Of a stretch of 12,142 nucleotides of DNA, positions 1 to 6,878 are shown in pieces. Each line of letters opens with the position of its first letter. Positions within the stretch are counted from its first letter, which is position 1. The position numbers were made by a program, and so were the translations under genes. Under the pieces are notes generated by a model. The model did no database searches. It was not told the DNA's origin and was given only the letters and a program-made list of their open reading frames with translations. Origin of the DNA: Candidatus Methanocomedens sp. (GTDB lineage Archaea; Halobacteriota; Methanosarcinia; Methanosarcinales; Methanocomedenaceae); assembly GCA_009649835.1 (NCBI GenBank), contig PYCK01000010.1, positions 1 to 12,142 of the forward strand. Reading direction: 5' to 3'.

Positions 1-13
1 TAATAATTTTTAA

Positions 14-370
14 ATTACCCTTGGATTTGAAGTGGATACAGATTATTTGTATATTCGAGTAGCAGTGTTGCTTTTGCAGTATTTTGGGGTTTAGGTACTG
101 GATTGCTGGTTTATTTCTTAAGTGGCCATTTGGACTGCTGAAGAGCTCCGAAAGGCTGCCCTGGATCAATACACTGCAATTTTTAGGCATTCCATTCAAA
201 ACATTTTTATATCACCATCACCAATTTAATGTTGGGGATGATAATTCCTATGATGATGGTGGTGGTTAACAATTAAAGAATTTGAGGATAGTGGAGACGA
301 AGAAAAAAAGTCATGTTGTTGGGACAGATGGATTGAGCAAATTATCGATAATAGTAAAGGAACAAACTAA
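14..370 (+). pseudogene. Possible frameshifted relic of a small membrane protein
   Basis: No single frame is open across this stretch, but protein-like segments follow one another in alternating frames. One frame gives GFEVDTDYLYI near base 30. The neighbouring frame gives a transmembrane-like stretch, AFAVFWGLGTGLLVYFLSG, ending near base 126. The first frame then gives an amphipathic segment, EELRKAALDQYTAIFRHSIQ, around 137-196. The second frame gives a second hydrophobic stretch with LMLGMIIPMMMVVV around 226-267. The first frame resumes with an acidic tail (KEFEDSGDEEKK, then CCWDRWIEQIIDN), closing at a stop at 368-370. This looks like a two-helix membrane protein broken by repeated one-base shifts. 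No family was recognised. The alternative is chance open segments in AT-rich DNA, or uneven assembly quality at the contig edge. Functional coding is unlikely. Confidence 0.3.
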
Positions 371-724
371 TTGATCTGGATATATAAGTTCAGTTGATAT
401 ATTACAATTTGTCCTTTATTGTTTCATAAAAGACCGATACCAGATATCCAAATTGTCTCACTTCAAGAGCGAGCAGCGAATGGTCTTTGAGTGGAAACAC
501 AGCAAAAGCCTACTTAAGTGCTTCGGGTGAGGATATCCTTTGTGTTTTGTGACCGGTGTTAAATATAGGATAACTCATGCATCATTATCCGCTTTGCATG
601 TCCTCAACGTATTCAATCCCGTCTTTAATATTACTTCTTTCAGACCAGATGGCCCTTTAGCTGTATGCGTTTACAATCTATGCGGGAATTGCTGGCAAAG
701 GTGTGGTCTAATGCAAACAGGTTT

Positions 725-744
725 TTAAGGTTGCACTACCTTAA
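725..744. promoter_or_regulatory. Perfect inverted repeat, possible operator or leader hairpin
   Basis: Two perfect 7-base arms, TTAAGGT (725-731) and ACCTTAA (738-744), flank a 6-base spacer 24 bases before the DUF362 start codon. A weak TATA-like run of T followed by AAG overlaps the left arm. The position would suit either a repressor site over the promoter or a hairpin in the 5' leader. The arms are short, so this is suggestive only. Confidence 0.3.
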
Positions 745-754
745 TTGCTATATT

Positions 755-760
755 GAAGGA
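755..760 (+). promoter_or_regulatory. Ribosome binding site of the DUF362 gene
   Basis: GAAGGA lies 8 bases before the ATG at 769. It resembles the archaeal Shine-Dalgarno consensus and supports this start over later in-frame ATGs. Confidence 0.6.
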
Positions 761-768
761 CTGATATT

Positions 769-1827
769 ATGCCAGTTGATGTATTTTTCAGGTCAGCAGA
801 GGACGTAGGGGCAAAAACCAACCAGCTTGATCAGGTAAAGGAATTGTTCCTGAAAATATCCCCTGTTAAGGAAGGCGACATCGTAGCCGTCAAGATACAC
901 CCCGGAGAATACGGGAATACCACATATATCAGGCCAGTGCTGGTTCGCACAGTTGTCGACCTGGTAAGGGAAGCGGGCGGCATTCCCTTTGTCACCGACA
1001 CCACAACACTGTACAAGGGCATGAAACTCAATGCTGCAGACCTGATATGGGCTGCGGCAATGAATGGTTTTACCCAGGCCAGCATGAACGCACCGTTCAT
1101 TGTAGCGGATGGACTGCTTGGGGATGATGCTGTGAAAGTGGATTTAGATGGCTCTATACTAAAGGATATTACCGTGGCATCAGCTATCGCTAAGGCTGAT
1201 TCAATGATAGTTTTATCCCATGGCAAGGGACACCCTGGCTCGGGCTTTGGGGGCGCTGTGAAGAACTTAGGGATGGGATGCCTGGACAAGGAAGGTAAAA
1301 CTAAAGTCCATGAAGTAGGCAGGCCCACCATTGACCCTGAAAAATGCACCGGATGCGGTGATTGTATTGATATCTGTGCATGGGATGCCCTGGTATTGGG
1401 AGATGCCCATGCCAATGTGGACTGGAACCTGTGCCGGGGAGAACTGGCATGTGTGGATTCATGCCCACAAGAAGCCATCATTGCACCTGATGGTGTGGAT
1501 GTGGAAATGCAAAAGCTGCTGGGTGAGGCAGCATTTGGCCCCATCAAATGCCTCACAGGCAGGATAGGTTACATCAACTGGATATATGACCTGACCCCGG
1601 GCTGTGACTGCTTTAATTTCTCTGCACCCCATTTTGCAGATGATGTGGGTATTACGGCATCAACCAACCCGGTGGCCATCGATGCAGCCACTGTGGATCT
1701 GATAAACAGGAAGATGAGGCATCATGGCAGGAGTATAACCGATGTGTGGGGAGTGGACCCGGTCGTACATCTGAAGTATGCTGAGCAGATTGGTTGCGGG
1801 AGCATGGAATATTCCCTGGTGGAATAA
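769..1827 (+). CDS. DUF362 domain iron-sulfur protein with ferredoxin-like insert
   Basis: A 352-residue cytoplasmic protein with no signal peptide or membrane helix. The DUF362 fold spans residues 1-180 and 255-352: an early VAVKIHPGEYGN segment (39-50), HGKGHPGSGFGGAVKNLGMG (151-170), and the family's C-terminal hallmark TPGCDCFNFSAPHFADDVGI (276-295) followed by TASTNPVAIDAATVDL. A ferredoxin-like insert occupies about 187-240. Its first motif is canonical (C193, C196, C199, C203). The second is atypical: C222, C228 and C232 followed by proline, spaced CX5CX3CP instead of CX2CX2CX3CP, so one cysteine is missing and the second cluster may be absent, 3Fe-type, or completed by another cysteine such as C171 or C261. 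DUF362 proteins are found in many anaerobes and presumed to act in redox chemistry; the substrate here is unknown. It has its own ribosome binding site and is separated by 196 bases from the next gene, so it is probably transcribed alone. Confidence 0.88.
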   Translation: MPVDVFFRSAEDVGAKTNQLDQVKELFLKISPVKEGDIVAVKIHPGEYGNTTYIRPVLVRTVVDLVREAGGIPFVTDTTTLYKGMKLNAADLIWAAAMNGFTQASMNAPFIVADGLLGDDAVKVDLDGSILKDITVASAIAKADSMIVLSHGKGHPGSGFGGAVKNLGMGCLDKEGKTKVHEVGRPTIDPEKCTGCGDCIDICAWDALVLGDAHANVDWNLCRGELACVDSCPQEAIIAPDGVDVEMQKLLGEAAFGPIKCLTGRIGYINWIYDLTPGCDCFNFSAPHFADDVGITASTNPVAIDAATVDLINRKMRHHGRSITDVWGVDPVVHLKYAEQIGCGSMEYSLVE

Positions 1828-1868
1828 GTCTTCTTAGGTATCCCCCAGTCAATTCTACAAACTAATAA

Positions 1869-1875
1869 TTTTTTT
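1869..1875 (+). terminator. T-tract, possible terminator after the DUF362 gene
   Basis: Seven consecutive T on the plus strand lie about 42 bases after the DUF362 stop codon. Archaeal RNA polymerase terminates at T-rich non-template stretches without needing a hairpin. No strong stem precedes it. Confidence 0.4.
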
Positions 1876-1972
1876 CATTGAACTATGGCATACACCGAAA
1901 TGTTTATCCACTTGTAGCACATGGTCATCATCATATAAATAATAATGATGGACATATATAGTGATAAATACA

Positions 1973-1985
1973 CTTTATAAATATA
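1973..1985 (+). promoter_or_regulatory. TATA box of the RAD55-like gene
   Basis: CTTTATAAATATA matches the archaeal TATA box. Transcription would be expected to begin about 25 bases downstream, near 2003, just ahead of the GGAGA ribosome binding site at 2011-2015 and the ATG at 2024. The surrounding 196-base gap is AT-rich and otherwise holds only a weak CATCAT/ATGATG dyad around 1928-1951. Confidence 0.55.
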
Positions 1986-2023
1986 TTAAAGTTAAATACT
2001 ATATCTGACCGGAGATTCTTACA

Positions 2024-2929
2024 ATGTCTAGCGTGGATGATATTCTATCAAGTGGCAATGACATTATTTTTGATAGTAGTATTGATGATACACTAGATGA
2101 CGATATAATTTTATCATCTGCCGGGAAAACAAACCAGATTGAAGCGGAAACAGAGACCATTCTTGAGACTGAAGAAGAAACGAGGACATTCATAGAACCG
2201 GAAACTACCCCACCACATCTTGCCCCTGAAATCCTTTCCAGTGGGATATATGTCCTTGACAGGAGCATTGGAGGGGGCATCCCGGGTGGTTCAGTGGTCT
2301 ATATTTCGGCTACCACCAAGTCCATGTCCGAAGTATTTCTATACCAATTTACCCAATCACGTAAGACTTATTATTTCTGTACAGAAAGACGTCCTAAGTA
2401 TGTACAGCAGGATATCGCAAATATGAACTTCGATACATCCCAGATTGTTTTTGTTGATGTTTATGGATCTTATTTCATGTCTCCACAAGGCGAAATGATC
2501 GATATTGGGGGTAATGGGTTTATGGATGCCAAAATAGTCGAATTCATGGAATATAATCTCAAGTCAATCCTTTCTGAGGAAACCGATGGTGAAATTAACA
2601 TAATCGTTGATACATTCACTTTCTTTATGAACCTCAATTTGAACTCCGGTATAATCAGGAGATTGATGAATATTATTTATGAAACCACCAAGGAAACTGG
2701 TGGTCTGACATTCCTTTATTCACTGAAGGATTCTCACGACCAGAAGCTGGAAAATGAGATCGTTAATACATGTGATGCCATTTTCGACGTGGACCTTGAA
2801 AAAACCGGTGACAAGATCATAAGTAAACTCTCAATACCAAAGATAAGAGGTATGACACCAACTGCAGAGATGATCAAGTTCAAGATAGGTGAGGGTATCC
2901 AGATAGATACCTCAAGGGATATCGCATAA
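2024..2929 (+). CDS. RAD55/KaiC-like RecA-fold protein with degenerate P-loop
   Basis: A 301-residue cytoplasmic protein. Residues 1-65 form an acidic, probably disordered tail rich in D, E, S and T. From 67 onward it has the RecA-superfamily entry seen in KaiC and RAD55-like ATPases: LSSGIYVLDRSIGGGIPGGS (71-90), then a strand VVYIS. The Walker A loop should follow, but residues 94-103 read ISATTKSMSE with no G-K-S/T, so ordinary ATP binding is doubtful. A Walker B-like strand, INIIVDTFTFFM, sits at 191-202. The core resembles archaeal RAD55-family proteins annotated as ATPases or regulators but often lacking an intact P-loop. It has its own TATA box and a GGAGA site 8 bases before ATG. It faces the end of the pilin-like operon across 58 bases. 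A scaffolding or regulatory role is plausible; the function is unknown. Confidence 0.75.
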   Translation: MSSVDDILSSGNDIIFDSSIDDTLDDDIILSSAGKTNQIEAETETILETEEETRTFIEPETTPPHLAPEILSSGIYVLDRSIGGGIPGGSVVYISATTKSMSEVFLYQFTQSRKTYYFCTERRPKYVQQDIANMNFDTSQIVFVDVYGSYFMSPQGEMIDIGGNGFMDAKIVEFMEYNLKSILSEETDGEINIIVDTFTFFMNLNLNSGIIRRLMNIIYETTKETGGLTFLYSLKDSHDQKLENEIVNTCDAIFDVDLEKTGDKIISKLSIPKIRGMTPTAEMIKFKIGEGIQIDTSRDIA

Positions 2930-2949
2930 ACGCTATATCCCTTATTTGC

Positions 2950-2957
2950 TTTTTTTT
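2950..2957 (+). terminator. T8 tract after the RAD55-like gene
   Basis: Eight T on the plus strand begin 21 bases after the stop codon at 2927-2929, inside the 58-base convergent gap. This suits an archaeal intrinsic terminator for the plus-strand gene. The minus-strand operon ending at 2988 has no equivalent T-run in this gap, so its transcripts may run antisense into the RAD55-like gene. Confidence 0.5.
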
Positions 2958-2987
2958 AGCACAAAGGCTTCGTGAAATGACGCATTA

Positions 2988-4337
2988 TTATACATTAACC
3001 TGCATCTTGTGTTCCACTATGTGCAGGTATGTGATACGCGGGGGCATGACCTCGTAGTAGAGGACATAAGTAGTTCCACTTTCATCAAATCCATCCCAAC
3101 GCGACAAGTCAGGATAAAATGAAAAGGTAGGACCCACCAGGGATAGATAATGCTGCATGAGTTTCTGTCCATCTGGACCTGCATCTCCTTTATTGAATGT
3201 CTGGTTCCATGGTGGTGTTTCATTTACCCACGTCCAGGTATCATCTGAGGATGGCCCAAGCACGGTTCCTGATGTGGCATTTAACAGGTCAACATTAAAA
3301 TTATCGTCAGCATCCTTGAGGGGTTGGACAACATATACCCATTCTTCCTTTTTCCCGGATGCATGGTATTCTAATGTTATTGTAACACCGCCTGTCGCTA
3401 AACCACCTGATTTATCAATATAAAAAGAAAAATATGGTTCTGTTTTGGTTGGTGAAGTCATCATCATCATTTTCAGATTACTTGTTCCTTCTGGCAATGT
3501 GAAATTAAAATTATGTAAAGCAGACTCATTATCCACATTAAACCCGTAAATATCAATAGGAGGACTAAGATCATTTGGCTGGTCGTTAGGCTTTGCATTC
3601 AATGAAACCTTTACTTCTTTATTATCATCATCTATATTTACACTAGCCTCAGTCCTTTCCTCGATATACTTGGCCCATGCCTTGTAATAATCGGATTTGA
3701 TGACCACATTGATCTGTTTGCCCAATAATAACGGATTGGTATATTCCGGGTTGTCATCCGGATTTGGAAACAAGACATTCGATGTTTGTTCGGACACAAG
3801 TCTTAAGGTGACAACACCGGTCCCGCCCACTGACTGGTTGCTGTTGACCCTGATAATAGGCAGCGTAAGGGTCTCCCCGTTATAATGGAACTCGGGTGGT
3901 GTGATTATGACAGGGTCACCCTCACCAGGATATTTCCTGAACACACCACCGCCCTCATAGGCTATCTTGTTATCGCCGAGCTGGTACTGGATTGTTCCCA
4001 TGGATTCATCATACACAACATATGTTGTTGTGCCATTTGTGAAGGTTACTTTAATGCGGCTTAAACTCGAATCATTAACAGTAATACCACCTGCCTGTGT
4101 ATACATCTGGACTATCTGTGTGGGTTGTTTGCCAATAGACACCAGACTGGCTTTGGAATCGAGCACAGTAAACCCCTGTTCCATGTTCTTGAGATATGCT
4201 TTTTCCTTTGCATCCTGGATGACAGGTAATGCAGTCATTGAAATAATTCCTATTGCCACCACAATTATTCCCAGCAATAGTGTGTAGCCTACCACTTCTG
4301 ATACTGCATCTTGTGAATGTTCAAGGCGCTTTCCCAT
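2988..4337 (-). CDS. Archaeal type IV pilin-like surface protein, DUF7289-like (long paralog)
   Basis: A 449-residue membrane-anchored protein. The N-terminus, DAVSEVVGYTLLLGIIVVAI (10-29), closely matches the archaeal pilin N-terminal signature (AVSxxxG followed by a hydrophobic helix). The first 10 residues would form the short leader removed by a prepilin peptidase. An extracellular, beta-rich domain follows, with conserved blocks IQYQLGDNKIAYEGGGVFRKY (116-136) and YYKAWAKYIEER (217-228) shared with the neighbouring gene. Residues 250-449 are an extension absent from that neighbour, containing IDIYGFNVDN (261-270), aromatic-rich stretches and PPWNQTFNKG (375-384). A run of four methionines (290-293) is coded by a CAT repeat on the plus strand. 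The start ATG lies two bases after the previous stop, with GGAGAT at 4347-4352 as ribosome binding site inside the end of the previous gene. The family name comes from recall of DUF7289; a pilin or pseudopilin role is inferred. Confidence 0.7.
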   Translation of the reverse strand: MGKRLEHSQDAVSEVVGYTLLLGIIVVAIGIISMTALPVIQDAKEKAYLKNMEQGFTVLDSKASLVSIGKQPTQIVQMYTQAGGITVNDSSLSRIKVTFTNGTTTYVVYDESMGTIQYQLGDNKIAYEGGGVFRKYPGEGDPVIITPPEFHYNGETLTLPIIRVNSNQSVGGTGVVTLRLVSEQTSNVLFPNPDDNPEYTNPLLLGKQINVVIKSDYYKAWAKYIEERTEASVNIDDDNKEVKVSLNAKPNDQPNDLSPPIDIYGFNVDNESALHNFNFTLPEGTSNLKMMMMTSPTKTEPYFSFYIDKSGGLATGGVTITLEYHASGKKEEWVYVVQPLKDADDNFNVDLLNATSGTVLGPSSDDTWTWVNETPPWNQTFNKGDAGPDGQKLMQHYLSLVGPTFSFYPDLSRWDGFDESGTTYVLYYEVMPPRITYLHIVEHKMQVNV

Positions 4338-4339
4338 GA

Positions 4340-5071
4340 TTAGAATATCTCCATATCCAGTCTATTTACATCAATGTAAATATATGATGCCGTAAGGTTT
4401 GCTGTCACTGTCCGGTTTGAATCATTCACAACAATGTCTTTGGCACCAACATCATCTTTCAGGTATGACTCCCAGCCTTTGTAATAATTGCTGGTAATAA
4501 TTAGGGTAGTATTAAAACCTGTGGAATTAATAAAATTTATTGAAGAAGAGTCACTGTGGCTGGCACGTATCCTTACAGTCCCTTCACCGCCTTTTGAATA
4601 GGCGCCCAGTAATTCCACTATTGGTATTGTAGTAATATTGGCATGATTGATGTTGGGCTTTGACCTCATGATAGTTTCATCATTTTTGTATTTTGTCCAG
4701 ATACCGCCATTCTCATAGGCAATTACCTGGTCGTCCAGATAATACTCTACTGACCCCATGTAATATGTAACATTAGTACCGTTTACCACCACCCGCATGT
4801 GACTATCATGCTGGGTACTCATGGAACCATGGAATATCTTCAACTCGGTGGTCCTGATCGGTGCCCTCTCATATGCAACCTCGTTCATGTTCTGGCCAAG
4901 GAGTAAAAAACTCTCCTCCATCTCCTGGAAATGCGACGCATCCATTGAATTCTGGAGAATAGAAATTCCACCAAAATAGACTATCCCTGAGGCCATAAGT
5001 AAAATCCCAAGAGTAAGTATAAATCCAAGGGCTTCTGAAACTGCAGTTTCGGATATGGTAAGATTTTTCAA
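4340..5071 (-). CDS. Archaeal type IV pilin-like surface protein, DUF7289-like (short paralog)
   Basis: A 243-residue protein with the same build as the next gene downstream. A leader ends in ETAVSEALGFILTLGILLMA (8-27), matching the archaeal pilin N-terminal helix, and an extracellular domain follows. Shared blocks with the long paralog are VEYYLDDQVIAYENGGIWTK (108-127), IPIVELLG (149-156) and YYKGWESYLKDD (196-207), so the two arose by tandem duplication. It stops where the long paralog's 200-residue extension begins. Sequons such as N98-G-T, N145-I-T, N187-T-T and N225-L-T suggest N-glycosylation outside the cell. The start is TTG at 5069-5071, supported by a strong GAGGAG (5078-5083) seven bases upstream and a leader of the expected length. 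It sits 16 bases after the DUF7266-like gene and 2 bases before the long paralog. Confidence 0.7.
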   Translation of the reverse strand: MKNLTISETAVSEALGFILTLGILLMASGIVYFGGISILQNSMDASHFQEMEESFLLLGQNMNEVAYERAPIRTTELKIFHGSMSTQHDSHMRVVVNGTNVTYYMGSVEYYLDDQVIAYENGGIWTKYKNDETIMRSKPNINHANITTIPIVELLGAYSKGGEGTVRIRASHSDSSSINFINSTGFNTTLIITSNYYKGWESYLKDDVGAKDIVVNDSNRTVTANLTASYIYIDVNRLDMEIF

Positions 5072-5087
5072 TTTGTACTCCTCTTGG

Positions 5088-6866
5088 TCAAGGTGTCGGA
5101 TTAAGAATTATATCAAGATTTTTTGAAGTCCCATCTTTAAAGTAGATCGTGATAAACAATGGATCATCAGCAGCCAGGAAAACGAATGAAAATACCAATT
5201 TTAAAGACGTATCTGTGGTTGGAACGCGATAGTTGGCAAATGTTACCTCAGCAAGTGGTTTAACCGCACTCGGGCTTGCATGTAATACTCCTCCGAAGTA
5301 AATCTCCTCCAGTTTTCCTTGTGAAAATGTTACATCCATGCCATCAATATCAATATCCGGACCACTGCTATGAATATAGAACTCAACCTCTTTACTATCT
5401 GTGTTGAAATCGCTATAATTTACTATGAGGTGACTTGCCTCACCAGTCAATACGGTAAATGGCCCCATCTGTCCCGGATTATAACTGTTTCCTGCCCTGT
5501 CATATACTGTGACGTTATACGTATATATTTTACCCAGTTCATACACCTCTAAGAACTGCCACGAACTGCTGACCGAATATATCACTGTCGGGTATGTTGA
5601 CACGTTTTCCCTTCTTTCGGAAACATTTGATTGATTATAGGTCACATTTATTACCAGGTAATCGATACCCGAATCAGTATCACTTGCATCATATGAAACA
5701 GTGATATACTCACCTGCAACAAGATGATCATCCCTTAACGGGAAATTGACATTAGCAGTAGGATCGGCAGTATTTGGTATTTGTTCTATTGTAAAGTTCC
5801 ACCTGAGTGTGACATTCTTGTTCAATGAGTTGCCGGACCCATAAAATAACTCCTCTGCATACAGTTCTACATCATGTGTACTTTCTGACAGGTTGGTAGA
5901 TGGAATATATTCAATTGTGTATTTGCGTATAGTAGTGTTTGTAATAGTTGCATTTGCAGTAACATCAACTGAGTCAAGCCACAACTCGATGGAACTATTA
6001 TCGATAGCTATGTTATCACTGACAACAGCTTTTATTGTTGGCGGGTTAAAATCTGTTGACGAACCATTGGCAGGAGAGATTATCTCTGCTGTAGGGGCCT
6101 CCAGGTCCAGACCATTGTCCACGATGTAGGTGTTTGTTTCATAGCTATAATGACCTGCCCTGTCGTAAGCCAGGGCCGTTATTGTATAGGTTCCATCTGA
6201 AATAGTTGTAGTATCCCATTTCCATGTAAATGGAAAGGCTTTATAGGTTTCATAATTCCCATCAATATAATATTCTACTTTGGCAACCTCTATGTCATCC
6301 CATACATCCACTTTTATTTCTGTTGTATTATCTATCGTTGACATTGAAAAAGGATAGACGATAGCAACCTCAGGCCATTGGTTATCAACTGTTGCAGCCA
6401 CGCCGCTATTTTTGAACATTATCTGGCCGTTAGCGTCATATATAATTACATGTTCGCCAGTTGTGCTGTATAATGAGCTCCCTGGCACGACATTGATATC
6501 GGGATTAAAAGGGACTTTTACAGTAACTTCCGGACTGCCTATTGTCTGGACAATAACATTGCCTTTATCCAGTTCCACTAAATACGGTTTGTTGGCTACT
6601 GTGGGATATAAGTCAATTTCATTCTCAATGCTGACTATCGATCCCTGGGATAAGCTTGCTTTGACCTCTTTATCCATGTCAAGTATCTTAGAGGCAATAT
6701 CGTTCCCGATACTTCCATACATTTCCCTCATTACAGTCTCACTGGCCTGTTCATTTATACTCTGGAAAGACAGTAACACCATCCCCAGCAGCATTACTGT
6801 GATCGAGAACAGGAGTATAGTCTCAATGGTCACGGTTACAGCCTGTTCATCGTTTATCATGCGCAT
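5088..6866 (-). CDS. DUF7266-like pilin-type surface protein with Ig-like repeats
   Basis: A single-span, exported protein of 592 residues from the chosen ATG. A GTG at 6873-6875 gives three more residues, but the best ribosome binding site, GAGGTGAG (minus-strand complement of 6871-6878), overlaps that GTG and is correctly placed for the ATG at 6864-6866. In GTG-based numbering, a pilin-like anchor runs at 10-37 (DEQAVTVTIETILLFSITVM and on). A small beta domain covers about 75-160. Ig-like modules follow at about 167-252 (WPEVAIVYPF to YDRAGHYS), 259-364 (APTAEIISPANGSS) and 371-475 (DPTANVNFPL to YDRAGNSY). The A-Y-D-R-A-G signature recurs in modules one and three. The C-terminal part (about 480-595) is a further beta-rich domain ending in FITIYFKDGTSKNLDIIL. 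More than ten N-x-S/T sequons are present. The Ig modules suggest a stalk or adhesion role in the surface structure; this is inferred from fold type. Confidence 0.68.
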   Translation of the reverse strand: MRMINDEQAVTVTIETILLFSITVMLLGMVLLSFQSINEQASETVMREMYGSIGNDIASKILDMDKEVKASLSQGSIVSIENEIDLYPTVANKPYLVELDKGNVIVQTIGSPEVTVKVPFNPDINVVPGSSLYSTTGEHVIIYDANGQIMFKNSGVAATVDNQWPEVAIVYPFSMSTIDNTTEIKVDVWDDIEVAKVEYYIDGNYETYKAFPFTWKWDTTTISDGTYTITALAYDRAGHYSYETNTYIVDNGLDLEAPTAEIISPANGSSTDFNPPTIKAVVSDNIAIDNSSIELWLDSVDVTANATITNTTIRKYTIEYIPSTNLSESTHDVELYAEELFYGSGNSLNKNVTLRWNFTIEQIPNTADPTANVNFPLRDDHLVAGEYITVSYDASDTDSGIDYLVINVTYNQSNVSERRENVSTYPTVIYSVSSSWQFLEVYELGKIYTYNVTVYDRAGNSYNPGQMGPFTVLTGEASHLIVNYSDFNTDSKEVEFYIHSSGPDIDIDGMDVTFSQGKLEEIYFGGVLHASPSAVKPLAEVTFANYRVPTTDTSLKLVFSFVFLAADDPLFITIYFKDGTSKNLDIILNPTP

Positions 6867-6870
6867 GGAA

Positions 6871-6878
6871 CTCACCTC
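6871..6878 (-). promoter_or_regulatory. Ribosome binding site deciding the DUF7266-like start
   Basis: Read on the minus strand, this is GAGGTGAG, with the GAGGTG core six bases before the ATG at 6864-6866. It overlaps the TGA stop of the upstream gene (6877-6879), which indicates translational coupling. It also argues against the GTG at 6873-6875 as the start, because that GTG is part of the site. Confidence 0.6.

Larger units (their letters stand above)
371..768. other. Gene-poor stretch before the DUF362 gene
   Basis: No convincing intact gene is seen. On the minus strand, one frame from 656 down to 402 gives short protein-like pieces (SNIKDGIEYVEDMQSG, then from an ATG at 578 SYPIFNTGHKTQRISSPEALK, an amber TAG at 510-512, then FAVFPLKDHSLLALEVRQFG), ending at a TAA at 402-404. 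This may be remnant coding sequence, possibly of a former mobile element, but no family was recognised. A 62-codon plus-strand frame (540-728) starting at TTG overlaps it and looks no better. No tRNA-like or CRISPR-like structure is visible. The last 50 bases hold the inverted repeat and ribosome binding site of the next gene. Confidence 0.4.

Noticed and set aside
84..269. 61-codon plus-strand frame ending in a His- and Asp/Gly-rich tail
   Set aside because: It has no ribosome binding site. The neighbouring frames give more convincing membrane-protein segments over the same bases, so it was treated as part of the relic.
540..728. 62-codon plus-strand frame starting at TTG just upstream of the DUF362 gene
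   Set aside because: A GAGGAT-like site precedes the TTG, but the cysteine-bearing product matches no family I recognise and it overlaps an equally plausible reverse-strand remnant. It was not supported as a gene.
831..1556. Long 241-codon minus-strand frame inside the DUF362 gene
   Set aside because: It is antisense to a gene with clear DUF362 and ferredoxin motifs. Its Ser/Pro-rich composition is typical of a shadow frame.
1926..1951. CATCAT/ATGATG dyad between the DUF362 and RAD55-like genes
   Set aside because: The stem is six base pairs with an AT-rich loop and no conserved features. It is too weak to call a terminator hairpin or RNA.
3459..3470. CAT trinucleotide run, with similar ATG/CAT runs near 229-265 and 1926-1950
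   Set aside because: The run is only four units inside a coding region (four methionines). The other sites are imperfect, so there is no sign of a shared functional element.
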